Assembly (NCBI RefSeq): GCF_029227915.1
Contig: NC_079884.1
Span: 29,266,001 to 29,330,000, forward strand
Length of the DNA stretch: 64,000 nucleotides
Reading direction: 5' to 3'
Origin: Hydractinia symbiolongicarpus
Lineage: Eukaryota > Cnidaria > Hydrozoa > Anthoathecata > Hydractiniidae
The position numbers and the translations under genes were made by a program. Below the pieces are notes generated by a model. That model saw only the letters and a list, made by a program, of their open reading frames with translations. It made no database searches and had not been told where the DNA came from. Below are positions 49,839-61,405 of this stretch, in pieces. The first letter of the stretch is position 1. Every line of letters begins with the position of its first letter.

Positions 49839-52071
49839 TAACATTCTTCTTAATTTGACATGATTGCTGGAACTCAGCGATTACACTGGGCGCTGTGGTA
49901 GCGCTTTATTAAAAAATTAAGATAAATAAGTCATTTTTTACTGTGGGACCAATGCTGGCCGTTAGCACGCGCTGAATAAATAGGAACAGTTTCAAAAACT
50001 ACATTTCATTGCCTTTCTAGCGGTATAAATCTGTTTGAGTTACAACGGTTGTGTCACATATTCATACCAACATGTATTTAGCGATAGTATTCGGATATTA
50101 CCAGGTTGCATCGCTTTTAACAGTGAAACGCTTTACTGTGAGACTTAATTAAACTGATTTTGGACTTTGACCTTATAAATGTGATAAATGAGCTAGTTTG
50201 ACTACAAGAAATAACATTCTTCTTAATTTGACATGATTGCTGGAACTCAGCGATTACACTGGGCGCTGTGGTAGCGATTCATTTAAAAATTAAGATAAAA
50301 AAATCAGTTTTTACTGTGGGAACAATCCTAGCCGTTAGCGCGCTGAAGAAATAGAGACAGTTTCAAGTACTACATTTCATTGACTTTCTAGCGGTATAAA
50401 TCTGTTTGAGTTACAATGGTTGTGTCACATATTCATACCAACATGTATTTAGCGATAGTATTCGGATATTACTAGGTTGCATCGATTTTAACAGTGAAAC
50501 GCTTGACTGTGAGACTTAATTAAACTGATTTTGGACTTTGACCTTATAAATGTGATAAATGAGCTAGTTTGACTACAAGAAATAACATTCTTCTTAATTT
50601 GACATGATTGCTGGAACTCAGCGATTACACTGGGCGCTGTGGTAGCGCTTTATTAAAAAATTAAGATAAATAAGTCATTTTTTACTGTGGGACCAATGCT
50701 GGCCTTAGCACGCGCTGAATAAATAGGAACAGTTTCAAAGACTACATTTCATTGCCTTTCTAGCGGTATAAATCTGTTTGAGTTACAACGGTTGTGTCAC
50801 ATATTCATACCAACATGTATTTAGCGATAGTATTCGGATATTACCAGGTTGCATCGCTTTTAACAGTGAAACGCTTTACTGTGAGACTTAATTAAACTGA
50901 TTTTGGACTTTGACCTTATAAATGTAATAAATGAGCTAATTTGACTACAAGAAATAACATTCTTCTTAATTTGACATGATTGCTGGAACTCAGCGATTAC
51001 ACTGGGCGCTGTGGTAGCGCTTTATTAAAAAATTAAGATAAATAAGTCATTTTTTACTGTGGGACCAATCCTGGCCGTTAGCTCACACTGAAGAAATAGA
51101 GACAGTTTCAAAAACTACATTTCATTTACTTTCTAACGGTGTCAATCCGTTTGAGTTACAACAGTTGCGTCACATATTCGTACAACCATGTATTTAGTGA
51201 TTTTCTTCCGATATTACTAAGTTGTATTGCTTTTAACAGTGAAACGATTGACTGTGGAAATTAACAGAACTGATTCTGGACTGCGACCTTATAAATGTGA
51301 TAAATGAGCCAATTGGTCTCCAAGGAATAACATTCTTCTTAATTTGGCATGATTGCTGGAATTCATCGATTACATTAGGCTCTGTGGTAGCGCTTTATTT
51401 AAAAATTTAGATAAATAAGTCTTTTCTCACTGTGGAACCAATCCTGGCCGTTAGCACGCGCTAAATAAATAGGAACAGTTCGAAAGACTACATTTCATTG
51501 ACTTTCTAGCGGTATAAATCCGTTTCAGTTACAACGGTTGCGTCACATATTCGTACCAACATGTATTTAGCCATAGTATTCCGATATTACTAGGTTGCAT
51601 CGCTTTTAACAGTGAAACGCTTGACTGTGGGACTTAATTGACCTGATTTTGGACTTTGACTTTATAAATGTGATAAATCAGCCAGTTTGACTACAAGGAA
51701 TAACATTCCTCTTAATTTGACATGATGGCTGGAACTCAGCGATTACACTGGGCGCTGTGGTAGCGCTTTATTAAAAAAATAAGATAAATAAATCATTTTT
51801 TACTGTGGGACCAATCCTAGCCGTTAGCGCGCTGAAGAAATAGAGACAGTTTCAAAAACTACATTTCATTTACTTTCTAACGGTGTCAATCCGTTTGAGT
51901 TACAACGGTTGCGTCAGATATTCAAACCAACATGTATTTAGCGATAGTATTCGGATAATACTAGGTTGCATCGCTTTTATCAGTGAAACATTTGACTGAG
52001 GGACTTAATTGAACTGACTTTGGACTTTGACCTTATAAATGTGATAAATGAGCCAGTTTGACTACAAGAAA

Positions 52072-52548
52072 TAACATTCTTATTAATCTGACATTATTGC
52101 TGGAACTCAGCGACTACACTGGGCGCTGTGGTAGCGTTTTATTTAAAAATTAAGATAAATAAGTCTTTTTTTACTATGGGACCAATCCTAGTCGTTAGTT
52201 CGCGCTGAAGAAATAGAGACAGTTTCAAATACTACATTTTCACTGATTAAAAATTTAGATAAATAAGTCTTTTTTTACTGTGGGACCAATCCTGTCCGTT
52301 AGCACGCGCTGAATAAATAGGAACAGTTTCAAAGACTACATTTCATTGACTTTCTGGCGGTATGAATCCGTTTGAGTTACAACGGTTGTGTCACATATTC
52401 GTACCAACATGTATTTAGCGACAGTATTCGGATAATACTAGGTTGCATCGCTTTTAACAGTGAAACATTTGACTGTGGGACTTAATTGAACTGACTTTGG
52501 ACTTTGACCTTATAAATGTGATAAATGAGCCAGTTTGACTACAAGAAA
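52072..52548. repeat. Abnormal 477-bp fused monomer (copy 2)
   Basis: The same CACTGATT/AAAAATTTAG junction lies 3,343 bp after the first copy, inside the second large duplication. One point change (ACTATGGGACC) distinguishes it. Confidence 0.85.
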
Positions 52549-52921
52549 TAACATTCTTATTAATCTGACATGATTGCTGGAACTCAGCGACTACACTGGG
52601 CGCTGTGGTAGCGTTTTATTTGAAAATTAAGATAAATAAATCTTTTTTTACTTTGGGACCATTCCTAGCCGTTAGTTCGCGCTGAAGAAATAGAGACAGT
52701 TTTAAATACTACATTTCACTGATTTTCTAACGGTGTCAGTCCGTTTGAGTTACAACGGTTGCGTCACATATTCGTACCAACATGTATTTAACGATAGTTT
52801 TCGGATATTACTAGGTTGCATCGCTTATAACAGTGAAACGCTTGACTGTGGGACTTATTTGAACTGATTTTGGACTTTGACCTTATAAATGTGATAAATG
52901 AGCCAGTTTGACTACAAGAAA

Positions 52922-53181
52922 TAACATTTTTCTTAATTTGACATGATTGCTGGAACCCAGCGATTGCACTGGGCGCTGTGCTAGCGCTTTATTAAAAAAT
53001 TAAGATAAATAAGTCATTTTTTACTGTGGGACCAATCCTAGCCGTTAGCTCGCGCTGAAGAAAGAAAGACAGTTTCAATAACTACATTTCATTTACTTTC
53101 TAACGGTGTCAATCTTAATTGAACTAACTTTGGACTATGACCTGATAAATGTAAAAAATGGGACAATTGGTCTCCAAGAAA
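52922..53181. repeat. Truncated 260-bp monomer (copy 2)
   Basis: This copy is identical in structure to the one at 49579 and lies 3,343 bp downstream within the second large duplication. Confidence 0.87.
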
Positions 53182-54673
53182 TAACATTCTTCTTAATTTG
53201 ACATGATTGCTGGAACTCAGCGATTACACTGGGCGCTGTGGTAGCGCTTTATTAAAAAATTAAGATAAATAAGTCATTTTTTACTGTGGGACCAATGCTG
53301 GCCGTTAGCACGCGCTGAATAAATAGGAACAGTTTCAAAAACTACATTTCATTGCCTTTCTAGCGGTATAAATCTGTTTGAGTTACAACGGTTGTGTCAC
53401 ATATTCATACCAACATGTATTTAGCGATAGTATTCGGATATTACCAGGTTGCATCGCTTTTAACAGTGAAACGCTTTACTGTGAGACTTAATTAAACTGA
53501 TTTTGGACTTTGACCTTATAAATGTGATAAATGAGCTAGTTTGACTACAAGAAATAACATTCTTCTTAATTTGACATGATTGCTGGAACTCAGCGATTAC
53601 ACTGGGCGCTGTGGTAGCGCTTTATTAAAAAATTAAGATAAATAAGTCATTTTTTACTGTGGGACCAATCCTGGCCGTTAGCTCACACTGAAGAAATAGA
53701 GACAGTTTCAAAAACTACATTTCATTTACTTTCTAACGGTGTCAATCCGTTTGAGTTACAACAGTTGCGTCACATATTCGTACCACCATGTATTTAGTGA
53801 TTTTCTTCCGATATTACTAAGTTGTATTGCTTTTAACAGTGAAACGATTGACTGTGGAAATTAACAGAACTGATTCTGGACTGCGACCTTATAAATGTGA
53901 TAAATGAGCCAATTGGTCTCCAAGGAATAACATTCTTCTTAATTTGGCATGATTGCTGGAATTCATCGATTACATTAGGCTCTGTGGTAGCGCTTTATTA
54001 AAAAATTAAGATAAATAAGTCATTTTTTACTGTGGGACCAATCCTGGCCGTTAGCTCACACTGAAGAAATAGAGACAGTTTTAAATACTACATTTCACTG
54101 ATTTTCTAACGGTGTCAGTCCGTTTGAGTTACAACGGTTGCGTCACATATTCGTACCAACATGTATTTAACGATAGTTTTCGGATATTACTAGGTTGCAT
54201 CGCTTATAACAGTGAACCGCTTGACTGTGGGACTTATTTGAACTGATTTTGGACTTTGAACTTATAAATGTGATAAATGAGCCAGTTTGACTACAAGAAA
54301 TAACATTCTTATTAATCTGACATGATTGCTGGAACTCAGCGATTACACTGGGCGCTGTGGTAGCGTTTTATTTAAAAGTTAAGATAAATAAGTATTTTTT
54401 TACTGTGGGACCAATCCTAGCCGTTAGTTCGCGCTAAAGAAGTAGAGACCGTTTCAAATACTACATTTCACTGACTTTCTAACGGTGTCACTCCGTTTGA
54501 ATTACAACGGTTGCGTCCCATTTTCGTACCAACATGTATTTAGCGATAGTTTTCGGATATTACTAGGTTGCATCGCTTTTAAAAGTGAAACGCTTGACTG
54601 TGGGACTTATTTGAACTGATTTTGGACTTTGACCTTATAAATGTGATAAATGAGCCAGTTTGACTACAAGAAA

Positions 54674-54933
54674 TAACATTTTTCTTAATTTGACATGATT
54701 GCTGGAACCAAGCGATTGCACTGGGCGCTGTGCTAGCGCTTTATTAAAAAATTAAGATAAATAAGTCATTTTTTACTGTGGGACCAATCCTAGCCGTTAG
54801 CTCGCGCTGAAGAAAGAAAGACAGTTTCAATAACTACATTTCATTTACTTTCTAACGGTGTCAATCTTAATTGAACTAACTTTGGACTATGACCTGATAA
54901 ATGTAAAAAATGGGACAATTGGTCTCCAAGAAA
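54674..54933. repeat. Truncated 260-bp monomer (copy 3)
   Basis: This has the same GTGTCAATC/TTAATTGAAC junction, 1,752 bp after copy 2. It has a private GGAACCAAGCG where the other copies read GGAACCCAGCG. Confidence 0.86.
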
Positions 54934-56423
54934 TAACATTCTTCTTAATTTGACATGATTGCTGGAACTCAGCGATTACACTGGGCCCTGTGGTAGCGCT
55001 TTATTAAAAAATTAAGATAAATAAGTCATTTTTTACTGTGGGACCAATGCTGGCCGTTAGCACGCGCTGAATAAATAGGAACAGTTTCAAAAACTACATT
55101 TCATTGCCTTTCTAGCGGTATAAATCTGTTTGAGTTACAACGGTTGTGTCACATATTCATACCAACATGTATTTAGCGATAGTATTCGGATATTACCAGG
55201 TTGCATCGCTTTTAACAGTGAAACGCTTTACTGTGAGACTTAATTAAACTGATTTTGGACTTTGACCTTATAAATGTGATAAATGAGCTAGTTTGACTAC
55301 AAGAAATAACATTCTTCTTAATTTGACATGATTGCTGGAACTCAGCGATTACACTGGGCGCTGTGGTAGCGCTTTATTAAAAAATTAAGATAAATAAGTC
55401 ATTTTTTACTGTGGGACCAATCCTGGCCGTTAGCTCACACTGAAGAAATAGAGACAGTTTCAAAAACTACATTTCATTTACTTTCTAACGGTGTCAATCC
55501 GTTTGAGTTACAACAGTTGCGTCACATATTCGTACCACCATGTATTTAGTGATTTTCTTCCGATATTACTAAGTTGTATTGCTTTTAACAGTGAAACGAT
55601 TGACTGTGGAAATTAACAGAACTGATTCTGGACTGCGACCTTATAAATGTGATAAATGAGCCAATTGGTCTCCAAGGAATAACATTCTTCTTAATTTGGC
55701 ATGATTGCTGGAATTCATCGATTACATTAGGCTCTGTGGTAGCGCTTTATTTAAAAATTTAGATAAATAAGTCTTTTCTCACTGTGGAACCAATCCTGGC
55801 CGTTAGCACGCGCTAAATAAATAGGAACAGTTCGAAAGACTACATTTCATTGACTTTCTAGCGGTATAAATCCGTTTCAGTTACAACGGTTGCGCCACAT
55901 ATTCGTACCAACATGTATTTAGCCATAGTATTCCGATATTACTAGGTTGCATCGCTTTTAACAGTGAAACGCTTGACTGTGGGACTTAATTGAACTGATT
56001 TTGGACTTTGACTTTATAAATGTGATAAATCAGCCAGTTTGACTACAAGGAATAACATTCCTCTTAATTTGACATGATGGCTGGAACTCAGCGATTACAC
56101 TGGGCGCTGTGGTAGCGCTTTATTAAAAAAATAAGATAAATAAATCATTTTTTACTGTGGGACCAATCCTAGCCGTTAGCGCGCTGAAGAAATAGAGGCA
56201 GTTTCAAAAACTACATTTCATTTACTTTCTAACGGTGTCAATCCGTTTGAGTTACAACGGTTGCGTCAGATATTCAAACCAACATGTATTTAGCGATAGT
56301 ATTCGGATAATACTAGGTTGCATCGCTTTTATCAGTGAAACATTTAACTGAGGGACTTAATTGAACTGACTTTGGACTGTGACCTGATAAATGTAAAAAA
56401 TGGGACAATTGGTCTCCAAGAAA

Positions 56424-56900
56424 TAACATTCTTCTTAATTCGACATGATTGCTGGAACTCAGCGACTACACTGGGCGCTGTGGTAGCGTTTTATTTAAAA
56501 ATTAAGATAAATAAGTCTTTTTTTACTGTGGGACCAATCCTAGCCGTTAGTTCGCGCTGAAGAAATAGAGACAGTTTCAAATACTACATTTTCACTGATT
56601 AAAAATTTAGATAAATAAGTCTTTTTTTACTGTGGGACCAATCCTGTCCGTTAGCACGCTCTGAATAAATAGGAACAGTTTCAAAGACTACATTTCATTG
56701 ACTTTCTGGCGGTATGAATCCGTTTGAGTTACAACGGTTGTGTCACATATTCGTACCAACATGTATTTAGCGACAGTATTCGGATAATACTAGGTTGCAT
56801 CGCTTTTAACAGTGAAACATTTGACTGTGGGACTTAATTGAAGTGACTTTGGACTTTGACCTTATAAATGTGATAAATGAGCCAGTTTGACTACAAGAAA
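56424..56900. repeat. Abnormal 477-bp fused monomer (copy 3)
   Basis: This is the third occurrence of the same junction, preceded here by the CTGATAAATGTAAAAAATGG end of a different monomer. The fused monomer was therefore carried into a new context by a later exchange. Confidence 0.85.
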
Positions 56901-57211
56901 TAACATTCTTATTAATCTGACATGATTGCTGGAACTCAGCGACTACACTGGGCGCTGTGGTAGCGTTTTATTTAAAAATTAAGATAAATAAGTCTTTTTT
57001 TACTTTGGGACCATTCCTAGCCGTTAGTTCGCGCTGAAGAAATAGAGACAGTTTTAAATACTACATTTCACTGATTTTCTAACAGTGTCAGTCCGTTTGA
57101 GTTACAACGGTTGCGTCACATATTCGTACCAACATGTATTTAACGATAGTTTTCGGATATTACTAGGTTGCATCGCTTATAACAGTGAACCGCTTGACTG
57201 TGGGACTTATT

Positions 57212-59332
57212 TGAACTGATTTTGGACTTTGACCTTATAAATGTGATAAATGAGCCAGTTTGACTACAAGAAATAACATTCTTATTAATCTGACATGATT
57301 GCTGGAACTCAGCGATTACACTGGGCGCTGTGGTAGCGTTTTATTTAAAAATTAAGATAAATAAGTATTTTTTTACTGTGGGACCAATCCTAGCCGTTAG
57401 TTCGCGCTGAAGAAGTACAGACAGTTTCAAATACTACATTTCACTGACTTTCTAACGGTGTCACTCCGTTTGAATTACAACGGTTGCGTCACATATTCGT
57501 ACCAACATGAATTTAGCGATAGTTTTCGGATATTACTAGGTTGCATCGCTTTTAACAGTGAAACGCTTGACTGTGGGACTTATTTGAACTGATTTTGGAC
57601 TTTGACCTTATAAATGTGATAAATGAGCCAGTTTGACTAAAAGAAATAACATTTTTCTTAATTTGACATGATTGCTGGAACCCAGCGATTGCACTGGGCG
57701 CTGTGCTAGCGCTTTATTAAAAAATTAAGATAAATAAGTCATTTTTTACTGTGGGACCAATCCTAGCCGTTAGCTCGCGCTGAAGAAAGAAAGACAGTTT
57801 CAATAACTACATTTCATTTACTTTCTAACGGTGTCAATCTTAATTGAACTAACTTTGGACTGTGACCTGATAAATGTAAAAAATGGGACAATTGGTCTCC
57901 AAGAAATAACATTCTTCTTAATTCGACATGATTGCTGGAACTCAGCGATTACACTGGGCGCTGTGGTAGCGCTTTATTAAAAAATTAAGATAAATAAGTC
58001 ATTTTTTACTGTGGGACCAATCCTGGCCGTTAGCTCACACTGAAGAAATAGAGACAGTTTCAAAAACTACATTTCATTTACTTTCTAACGGTGTCAATCC
58101 GTTTGAGTTACAACAGTTGCGTCACATATTCGTACCACCATGTATTTAGTGATTTTCTTCCGATATTACTAAGTTGTATTGCTTTTAACAGTGAAACGAT
58201 TGACTGTGGAAATTAACAGAACTGATTCTGGACTGCGACCTTATAAATGTGATAAATGAGCCAATTGGTCTCCAAGGAATAACATTCTTCTTAATTTGGC
58301 ATGATTGCTGGAATTCATCGATTACATTAGGCTCTGTGGTAGCGCTTTATTTAAAAATTTAGATAAATAAGTCTTTTCTCACTGTGGAACCAATCCTGGC
58401 CGTTAGCACGCGCTAAAAAAATAGGAACAGTTCGAAAGACTACATTTCATTGACTTTCTAGCGGTATAAATCCGTTTCAGTTACAACGGTTGCGTCACAT
58501 ATTCGTACCAACATGTATTTAGCCATAGTATTCCGATATTACTAGGTTGCATCGCTTTTAACAGTGAAACGCTTGACTGTGGGACTTAATTGAACTGATT
58601 TTGGACTTTGACTTTATAAATGTGATAAATCAGCCAGTTTGACTACAAGGAATAACATTCCTCTTAATTTGACATGATGGCTGGAACTCAGCGATTACAC
58701 TGGGCGCTGTGGTAGCGCTTTATTAAAAAAATAAGATAAATAAATCATTTTTTACTGTGGGACCAATCCTAGCCGTTAGCGCGCTGAAGAAATAGAGACA
58801 GTTTCAAAAACTACATTTCATTTACTTTCTAACGGTGTCAATCCGTTTGAGTTACAACGGTTGCGTCAGATATTCAAACCAACATGTATTTAGCGATAGT
58901 ATTCGGATAATACTAGGTTGCATCGCTTTTATCAGTGAAACATTTGACTGAGGGACTTATTTGAACTGATTTTGGACTTTGACCTTATAAATGTGATAAA
59001 TGAGCCAGTTTGACTACAAGAAATAACATTCCTCTTAATTTGACATGATGGCTGGAACTCAGCGATTACACTGGGCGCTGTGGTAGCGCTTTATTAAAAA
59101 AATAAGATAAATAAATCATTTTTTACTGTGGGACCAATCCTAGCCGTTAGCGCGCTGAAGAAATAGAGACAGTTTCAAAAACTCCATTTCATTGACTTTC
59201 TGGCGGTATGAATCCGTTTGAGTTACAACGGTTGCGTCACATATTCGTACCAACATGTACTTAGTGATTTTTTTCCGATATTACTAGGTTGCATCGCTTT
59301 TAACAGTGAAACGCTTGACTGTGGGACTTAAT
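57212..59332. repeat. 2,121-bp duplication, copy 1
   Basis: This block recurs at an offset of 2,121 bp. Anchors are TTCGCGCTGAAGAAGTACAG (57401 to 59522), CAATCTTAATTGAAC (57835 to 59956) and CAAAAACTCCATTTC (59176 to 61297). The unit holds five normal monomers and one 260-bp truncated monomer. The left edge is set where GTGAACCGCTTGAC at 57185 stops matching GTGAAACGCTTGAC near 59306. Confidence 0.84.
57647..57906. repeat. Truncated 260-bp monomer (copy 4)
   Basis: This has the same internal junction. It has the private TTTGACTAAAAGAAATAAC start shared only with the copy at 59768, consistent with the 2,121-bp duplication. It ends with GACTGTGACC where earlier copies have GACTATGACC. Confidence 0.86.
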
Positions 59333-61405
59333 TGAACTGATTTTGGACTTTGACCTTATAAATGTGATAAATGAGCCAGTTTGACTACAAGAAATAACAT
59401 TCTTATTAATCTGACATGATTGCTGGAACTCAGCGATTACACTGGGCGCTGTGGTAGCGTTTTATTTAAAAATTAAGATAAATAAGTATTTTTTTACTGT
59501 GGGACCAATCCTAGCCGTTAGTTCGCGCTGAAGAAGTACAGACAGTTTCAAATACTACATTTCACTGACTTTCTAACGGTGTCACTCCGTTTGAATTACA
59601 ACGGTTGCGTCACATATTCGTACCAACATGAATTTAGCGATAGTTTTCGGATATTACTAGGTTGCATCGCTTTTAACAGTGAAACGCTTGACTGTGGGAC
59701 TTATTTGAACTGATTTTGGACTTTGACCTTATAAATGTGATAAATGAGCCAGTTTGACTAAAAGAAATAACATTTTTCTTAATTTGACATGATTGCTGGA
59801 ACCCAGCGATTGCACTGGGCGCTGTGCTAGCGCTTTATTAAAAAATTAAGATAAATAAGTCATTTTTTACTGTGGGACCAATCCTAGCCGTTAGCTCGCG
59901 CTGAAGAAAGAAAGACAGTTTCAATAACTACATTTCATTTACTTTCTAACGGTGTCAATCTTAATTGAACTAACTTTGGACTGTGACCTGATAAATGTAA
60001 AAAATGGGACAATTGGTCTCCAAGAAATAACATTCTTCTTAATTCGACATGATTGCTGGAACTCAGCGATTACACTGGGCGCTGTGGTAGCGCTTTATTA
60101 AAAAATTAAGATAAATAAGTCATTTTTTACTGTGGGACCAATCCTGGCCGTTAGCTCACACTGAAGAAATAGAGACAGTTTCAAAAACTACATTTCATTT
60201 ACTTTCTAACGGTGTCAATCCGTTTGAGTTACAACAGTTGCGTCACATATTCGTACCACCATGTATTTAGTGATTTTCTTCCGATATTACTAAGTTGTAT
60301 TGCTTTTAACAGTGAAACGATTGACTGTGGAAATTAACAGAACTGATTCTGGACTGCGACCTTATAAATGTGATAAATGAGCCAATTGGTCTCCAAGGAA
60401 TAACATTCTTCTTAATTTGGCATGATTGCTGGAATTCATCGATTACATTAGGCTCTGTGGTAGCGCTTTATTTAAAAATTTAGATAAATAAGTCTTTTCT
60501 CACTGTGGAACCAATCCTGGCCGTTAGCACGCGCTAAATAAATAGGAACAGTTCGAAAGACTACATTTCATTGACTTTCTAGCGGTATAAATCCGTTTCA
60601 GTTACAACGGTTGCGTCACATATTCGTACCAACATGTATTTAGCCATAGTATTCCGATATTACTAGGTTGCATCGCTTTTAACAGTGAAACGCTTGACTG
60701 TGGGACTTAATTGAACTGATTTTGGACTTTGACTTTATAAATGTGATAAATCAGCCAGTTTGACTACAAGGAATAACATTCCTCTTAATTTGACATGATG
60801 GCTGGAACTCAGCGATTACACTGGGCGCTGTGGTAGCGCTTTATTAAAAAAATAAGATAAATAAATCATTTTTTACTGTGGGACCAATCCTAGCCGTTAG
60901 CGCGCTGAAGAAATAGAGACAGTTTCAAAAACTACATTTCATTTACTTTCTAACGGTGTCAATCCGTTTGAGTTACAACGGTTGCGTCAGATATTCAAAC
61001 CAACATGTATTTAGCGATAGTATTCGGATAATACTAGGTTGCATCGCTTTTATCAGTGAAACATTTGACTGAGGGACTTATTTGAACTGATTTTGGACTT
61101 TGACCTTATAAATGTGATAAATGAGCCAGTTTGACTACAAGAAATAACATTCCTCTTAATTTGACATGATGGCTGGAACTCAGCGATTACACTGGGCGCT
61201 GTGGTAGCGCTTTATTAAAAAAATAAGATAAATAAATCATTTTTTACTGTGGGACCAATCCTAGCCGTTAGCGCGCTGAAGAAATAGAGACAGTTTCAAA
61301 AACTCCATTTCATTGACTTTCTGGCGGTATGAATCCGTTTGAGTTACAACGGTTGCGTCACATATTCGTACCAACATGTACTTAGTGATTTTTTTCCGAT
61401 ATTAC
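59333..61405. repeat. 2,121-bp duplication, copy 2
   Basis: This is the second copy of the block starting at 57212. The match stops near 61405, where ATTACTAAGTTGTATCGC replaces the ATTACTAGGTTGCATCGC of copy 1. Confidence 0.84.
59768..60027. repeat. Truncated 260-bp monomer (copy 5)
   Basis: This lies 2,121 bp after copy 4, with the same junction and private start. Confidence 0.86.

Larger units (their letters stand above)
46176..50262. repeat. Large duplication, copy 1 (4,087 bp)
   Basis: The left part matches downstream sequence at an offset of 4,087 bp (GGGAACAATCC at 46231 and 50318; GAATAACATTCCTC at 47611 and 51698). The right part matches at 3,343 bp (ATTCAAACC at 48577 and 51920; CAATCTTAATTGAAC at 49767 and 53110). 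The difference, 744 bp, is exactly one dimer: copy 1 holds an extra dimer between about 47.0 and 48.5 kb. It includes two abnormal monomers (477 and 260 bp), both also present in copy 2. Confidence 0.87.
50263..53605. repeat. Large duplication, copy 2 (3,343 bp)
   Basis: This is the second copy, shorter by one 744-bp dimer. Identity with copy 1 is very high; for example the rare GCTGGCCTTAGCACGC deletion of one base is shared. The match stops near 53610, where copy 1 continues into GTAGCGATTCATTT and copy 2 into GTAGCGCTTTATTAAAA. Confidence 0.87.
53606..57211. repeat. Shuffled extra copies of the 46-53 kb material
   Basis: The monomers continue with the same variants but in a different order. 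GCTCACACTGAAG monomers recur near 54050 and 55430. The 260-bp truncated monomer recurs at an offset of 1,752 bp. Near 53990 an A-type start (GGAATTCATCGATTACATTA) switches within one monomer to B-type TTATTAAAAAATTAAG, whereas the sister monomer near 55745 keeps TTTAAAAATTTAG. That marks an intramonomer recombination point. Confidence 0.7.

Noticed and set aside
56372-56560. A 62-codon open frame on the + strand
   Set aside because: It lies wholly inside satellite monomers, arises from private changes that remove stops, has no counterpart in sister monomers and shows no recognisable domain.
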